From NCBI RefSeq assembly GCF_000218545.1, contig NC_015671.1:3100001-3164000 (forward strand): a stretch of 64,000 nt of DNA, written 5' to 3'. The position numbers and the translations under genes are program-made. Source of the stretch: Cellulomonas gilvus ATCC 13127. GTDB taxonomy: Bacteria; Actinomycetota; Actinomycetes; Actinomycetales; Cellulomonadaceae. The notes under the pieces are model-generated. The model worked only from the letters and a program-made list of their open reading frames with translations. It was not told where the DNA came from and did no database searches. How positions within the stretch are numbered: position 1 is the stretch's first letter; the number at the start of each line of letters is the position of its first letter. This document shows positions 61,841-64,000 of the stretch, in pieces.

Positions 61841-63376
61841 TCAGTCGAGCGGCTTGAGTGTTCGCAAGAAGCCATCCTTGATCTTTCGCAGCTGCGCAGG
61901 CGTAAGCAGAGCGTCCTTGCGGGAGACGCGTTCGACGAGTGCATCCACGTAGAGCATGTAAACAAGCACCTTGAGGGCGCCCTCGTCGTTCCCAACCAAC
62001 TCGGCCACGAACGGATGCCGCAAGTTCAGAACGAGCGCGAGTTTGTCGCCAGCCGGGAACCCGACGTGCACGAGCGGCTCGCTTGGGTGACTGTCATCGA
62101 CGAGGCCCAGCGACATCGTCGGGAAGTTCGTATTACCGAAGGTAATGGGGATCAGGTCCCCACCGAGGCCATCGAGCAAGTCACTGACGAGCTCGCTCTC
62201 GGCCTCGTCCGCGGCCGGAACGATGCCGGCTTCGACGATCGTTATCTCGGCGCCGAGTTCGTCGTTGTCCTCCAGCTCCTCACGTGTCTGTTCGACGACG
62301 GATTCAGCGGCTGCGCGACTGAGCGCGGGCCTGACGTCCGATCGTCGGGACTCGCGCGCCTTGCTGATGTAGTCGGAACAGACATCCTTCAGCGCCTCGA
62401 GGAGTTCGTGCTCGTCGGCGCCGGACCAGTCGATGGCGTCCTTGGTGTGGCTGACGCGCCATGCGTCAAAGTCGAGCTCACCGACCAGCCGCTGAGCCTG
62501 GAACGAGTTGGGAGAGCCGAAGATCTCCCAAGGCTTCCATCCGTTCGGTGGCCCGCCCTGGATCAGCCGGTCGCGCCTGAAGAGGTGGAAGCCAGCGTCG
62601 GCGGCCTTGCCTCGTGCGAGCAGGCCGATCCAGCCACCAACCGGCTTGCCGCCGATGGTGATGTCGATCTCGCGTCGCCACTCGATGGTCTCGTCACCAA
62701 CCTGCTCGGTGAGCAACTCTGGCTCCACCCACTCCAGGCGTTCCCCATTGAACGTGATGACGACCCGACCGTCGAGCAGATCGCGTCGGTAGATCGACGC
62801 GATCTCTCTCTTGATCTTGCCAAGAGTCCGGCCAACGAACACGCGGTCATACTCAAGGAGGCCCTCGACCTGCACACGCGTGTAGTGCTGCGCTGGATCG
62901 CGGCCGTCGACAGTCCGGATCGCCAGCGAGGTCGGCTTGTCGGCCTTGAGCTGCGCTACGTCCACCACCGCCGAGTACTCGACCGTCTCGCCGAGTCGCT
63001 TACTAATGACACGCCAGCGCGGGCCCAGCCAGCATGCCGCCGTTTTAAGGCCCATCCCGAACTCCGACCGACCGCTGGTGTCTGCCGGTGGCTTCGCAAG
63101 CTGGAGAGCACGGCTGAACTCATCGAGGTTCATACCCATGGCGTTGTCCACGACGTCGAGCGTTCCCGCGTCACGATCGTAGAAGAGGTCGACGCACAGG
63201 ACCGTCGGCTGGCCGGCGGCCTCGTCGATCGCCGCGCGGTGTGCCGCAAAGTTCTGAGTCGCGTTATCCACGAACTCGGCGATGGCGAACCACGGCCGGT
63301 ACGACAGCCGACGGTACGTCCCATATATGTCGCTGTCCGGGCGGATGTCGACTGTGGGTGATGCGATGTCAGTCAT
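61841..63376 (-). CDS. MORC-like GHKL ATPase
   Basis: A 511-residue protein with an N-terminal GHKL (Hsp90/MutL-type) ATPase. The N-box is AEFVDNATQNF, the G1 motif DNAMGM, the G2 motif SEFGMGLKTAA, and a transducer-like S5 region follows (about 190-330, with WRREIDITIGG and LARGK). The C-terminal 150 residues are acidic (REELEDNDELGAEI) and end in a mixed alpha/beta region. Prokaryotic MORC-type ATPases recur in restriction-like and defence loci. The ATG overlaps the stop of the upstream gene (ATGA), so it works with that partner. Confidence 0.78.
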   Translation of the reverse strand: MTDIASPTVDIRPDSDIYGTYRRLSYRPWFAIAEFVDNATQNFAAHRAAIDEAAGQPTVLCVDLFYDRDAGTLDVVDNAMGMNLDEFSRALQLAKPPADTSGRSEFGMGLKTAACWLGPRWRVISKRLGETVEYSAVVDVAQLKADKPTSLAIRTVDGRDPAQHYTRVQVEGLLEYDRVFVGRTLGKIKREIASIYRRDLLDGRVVITFNGERLEWVEPELLTEQVGDETIEWRREIDITIGGKPVGGWIGLLARGKAADAGFHLFRRDRLIQGGPPNGWKPWEIFGSPNSFQAQRLVGELDFDAWRVSHTKDAIDWSGADEHELLEALKDVCSDYISKARESRRSDVRPALSRAAAESVVEQTREELEDNDELGAEITIVEAGIVPAADEAESELVSDLLDGLGGDLIPITFGNTNFPTMSLGLVDDSHPSEPLVHVGFPAGDKLALVLNLRHPFVAELVGNDEGALKVLVYMLYVDALVERVSRKDALLTPAQLRKIKDGFLRTLKPLD

Positions 63377-64000
63377 CCGAGCACCTCTCCATTCAGCAGT
63401 TCGTAAAGGGCTTGGGCGGGATCAATCGGGCGGATGACCAATGGCCTTCCTTGGACTTGGACGGCGCCTTTTGGCAGGTAGATCGCACGCGCCGTGGTGA
63501 GATCGAACACTCGTGTCGGATACATCGTCTGGCCAACACGCAGGCTGAAGTCCTTAATGTTCGGGAAACCGCGGGGCAATGTCCCACGCTGCCGACCGCC
63601 AAGGCGCTCAGGCGCGAGTCGGAGTAAGTACTCGACGCCAGAGGGTCCTCGCTTCTCCATCAGGCTGGAGGGCACGCGCCGCCACTCAATCGCGTATGAG
63701 CCGCTGCCCGATCTGTACGGGGTTCCGACCGCCAGTTCGAAGCCGAAGTCTCGGCACGCTATGCGGAGCGACTCGCTGAGGTCGTCTGCGACGCAGAGCA
63801 GGGTCGGGGGCTCCTCGCGGAGAAGGCGCTCGATGTCGGACGGCGCGAGCGAGGGAAACGCGGCACTCAGGCCCCGCAGAAGGTGTGTGTCGTAGTACGC
63901 GGCCTCCAGTGCTTCGAACTGGCCGCGAAAGTGCGACTCAGGGTGGCTTGCGAGTTCAACCTCGACCACGCACCACCGCGAGCAGTCCTTCGAGATGAGC
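63373..64000 (-). CDS. Partner of the MORC-like ATPase, 5' end beyond the window
   Basis: The last 209 codons of a gene that continues off the right edge. The visible part begins with strand-rich SRWCVVEVELASHPESH, then a helix QFEALEAAYYDTHLLRGL, a Ser/Asp-rich stretch, an LLCVADDLSESLRIACRDFG strand-helix (in part) and a C-terminal module ending ALYELLNGEVLG. The E-x-E and D-D clusters around predicted strands could hint at a restriction-endonuclease-like fold, but catalytic residues cannot be assigned. No named family recognised. Its stop overlaps the MORC start (ATGA). Confidence 0.7.
   Translation of the reverse strand, partial: LISKDCSRWCVVEVELASHPESHFRGQFEALEAAYYDTHLLRGLSAAFPSLAPSDIERLLREEPPTLLCVADDLSESLRIACRDFGFELAVGTPYRSGSGSYAIEWRRVPSSLMEKRGPSGVEYLLRLAPERLGGRQRGTLPRGFPNIKDFSLRVGQTMYPTRVFDLTTARAIYLPKGAVQVQGRPLVIRPIDPAQALYELLNGEVLG

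Noticed and set aside
59515..63376. Complete Gabija system
   Set aside because: The OLD-like protein resembles GajA, but no UvrD-like GajB helicase is adjacent in the visible sequence.

Overview
The window is very GC-rich chromosomal DNA from an actinobacterium, most likely a Cellulomonas-like member of the Micrococcales. The inference rests on a WhiB protein, GlnR, a Crp of mycobacterial type, type VII secretion-like small proteins, abundant GTG starts, ATGA/GTGA gene overlaps, and gene orders familiar from actinobacteria: nth-crp-ridA-DUF4177-whiB-ponA-phosphoesterase, and dnaX-recR-DUF5063 with lysC-asd. No species name can be read from sequence alone.

Bases 1-15105 are a metal-resistance mobile region. 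At the left is a Tn5053/Tn402-type transposition module on the minus strand (tniB-like ATPase, tniA-like DDE transposase, serine resolvase). It is followed by a small zinc-ribbon ORF and a divergent merA/merR pair with a MerR/CueR-type promoter. Then come an ArsR regulator with a CDF zinc-type exporter, and a copper block: a DUF305 membrane protein, a 16-cysteine copper-storage protein, a CPH-type P1B ATPase with a CsoR-type operator, a BNR-repeat lipoprotein, a DUF305 lipoprotein broken by one in-frame TAG, an unannotated 50-residue CC-rich peptide, and a two-component system. A 17-bp sequence shared by the two divergent copper promoters is a candidate binding site for that regulator. A transposon-end-like sequence stops exactly at 15105, and the next base is inside a resident histidine kinase gene whose N-terminal half is missing. 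The island therefore appears to have inserted into that kinase. A related end lies at 5784-5820, which suggests nested or tandem elements.

Bases 16500-44550 are mostly core genome: a phosphotransferase, HAD and alpha/beta hydrolases, a macro-domain protein, a serpin lipoprotein, Dtd, an asparaginase II-type protein, a coupled nitrobindin-YgfZ-FUSC operon, a thioredoxin/DUF4395 group, GlnR, endonuclease III, an RsiG-like protein, Crp, RidA, WhiB, a class A PBP with a PASTA domain, a tRNA-Pro, a LuxR-type two-component system whose regulator carries a frameshift, a tandem palindromic repeat array, and asd-lysC.

Bases 44600-52000 separate lysC from DUF5063-recR-dnaX. They hold a four-gene type VII secretion-type cassette, a PAS-GGDEF-EAL protein and an ABC exporter. 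From 56377 on there are a LysE exporter with its Lrp-type regulator, an acetyltransferase, the SRP RNA, an SMC-like ATPase and tRNA-Ser(GGA).

Directly downstream of tRNA-Ser, composition drops to a less GC-rich, foreign-looking stretch (59515-64000). It has an OLD-like ATPase-TOPRIM nuclease facing a MORC-like GHKL ATPase, which is translationally coupled to an unrecognised protein running off the right edge. This is a probable defence island and the best candidate in the window for a poorly described system.
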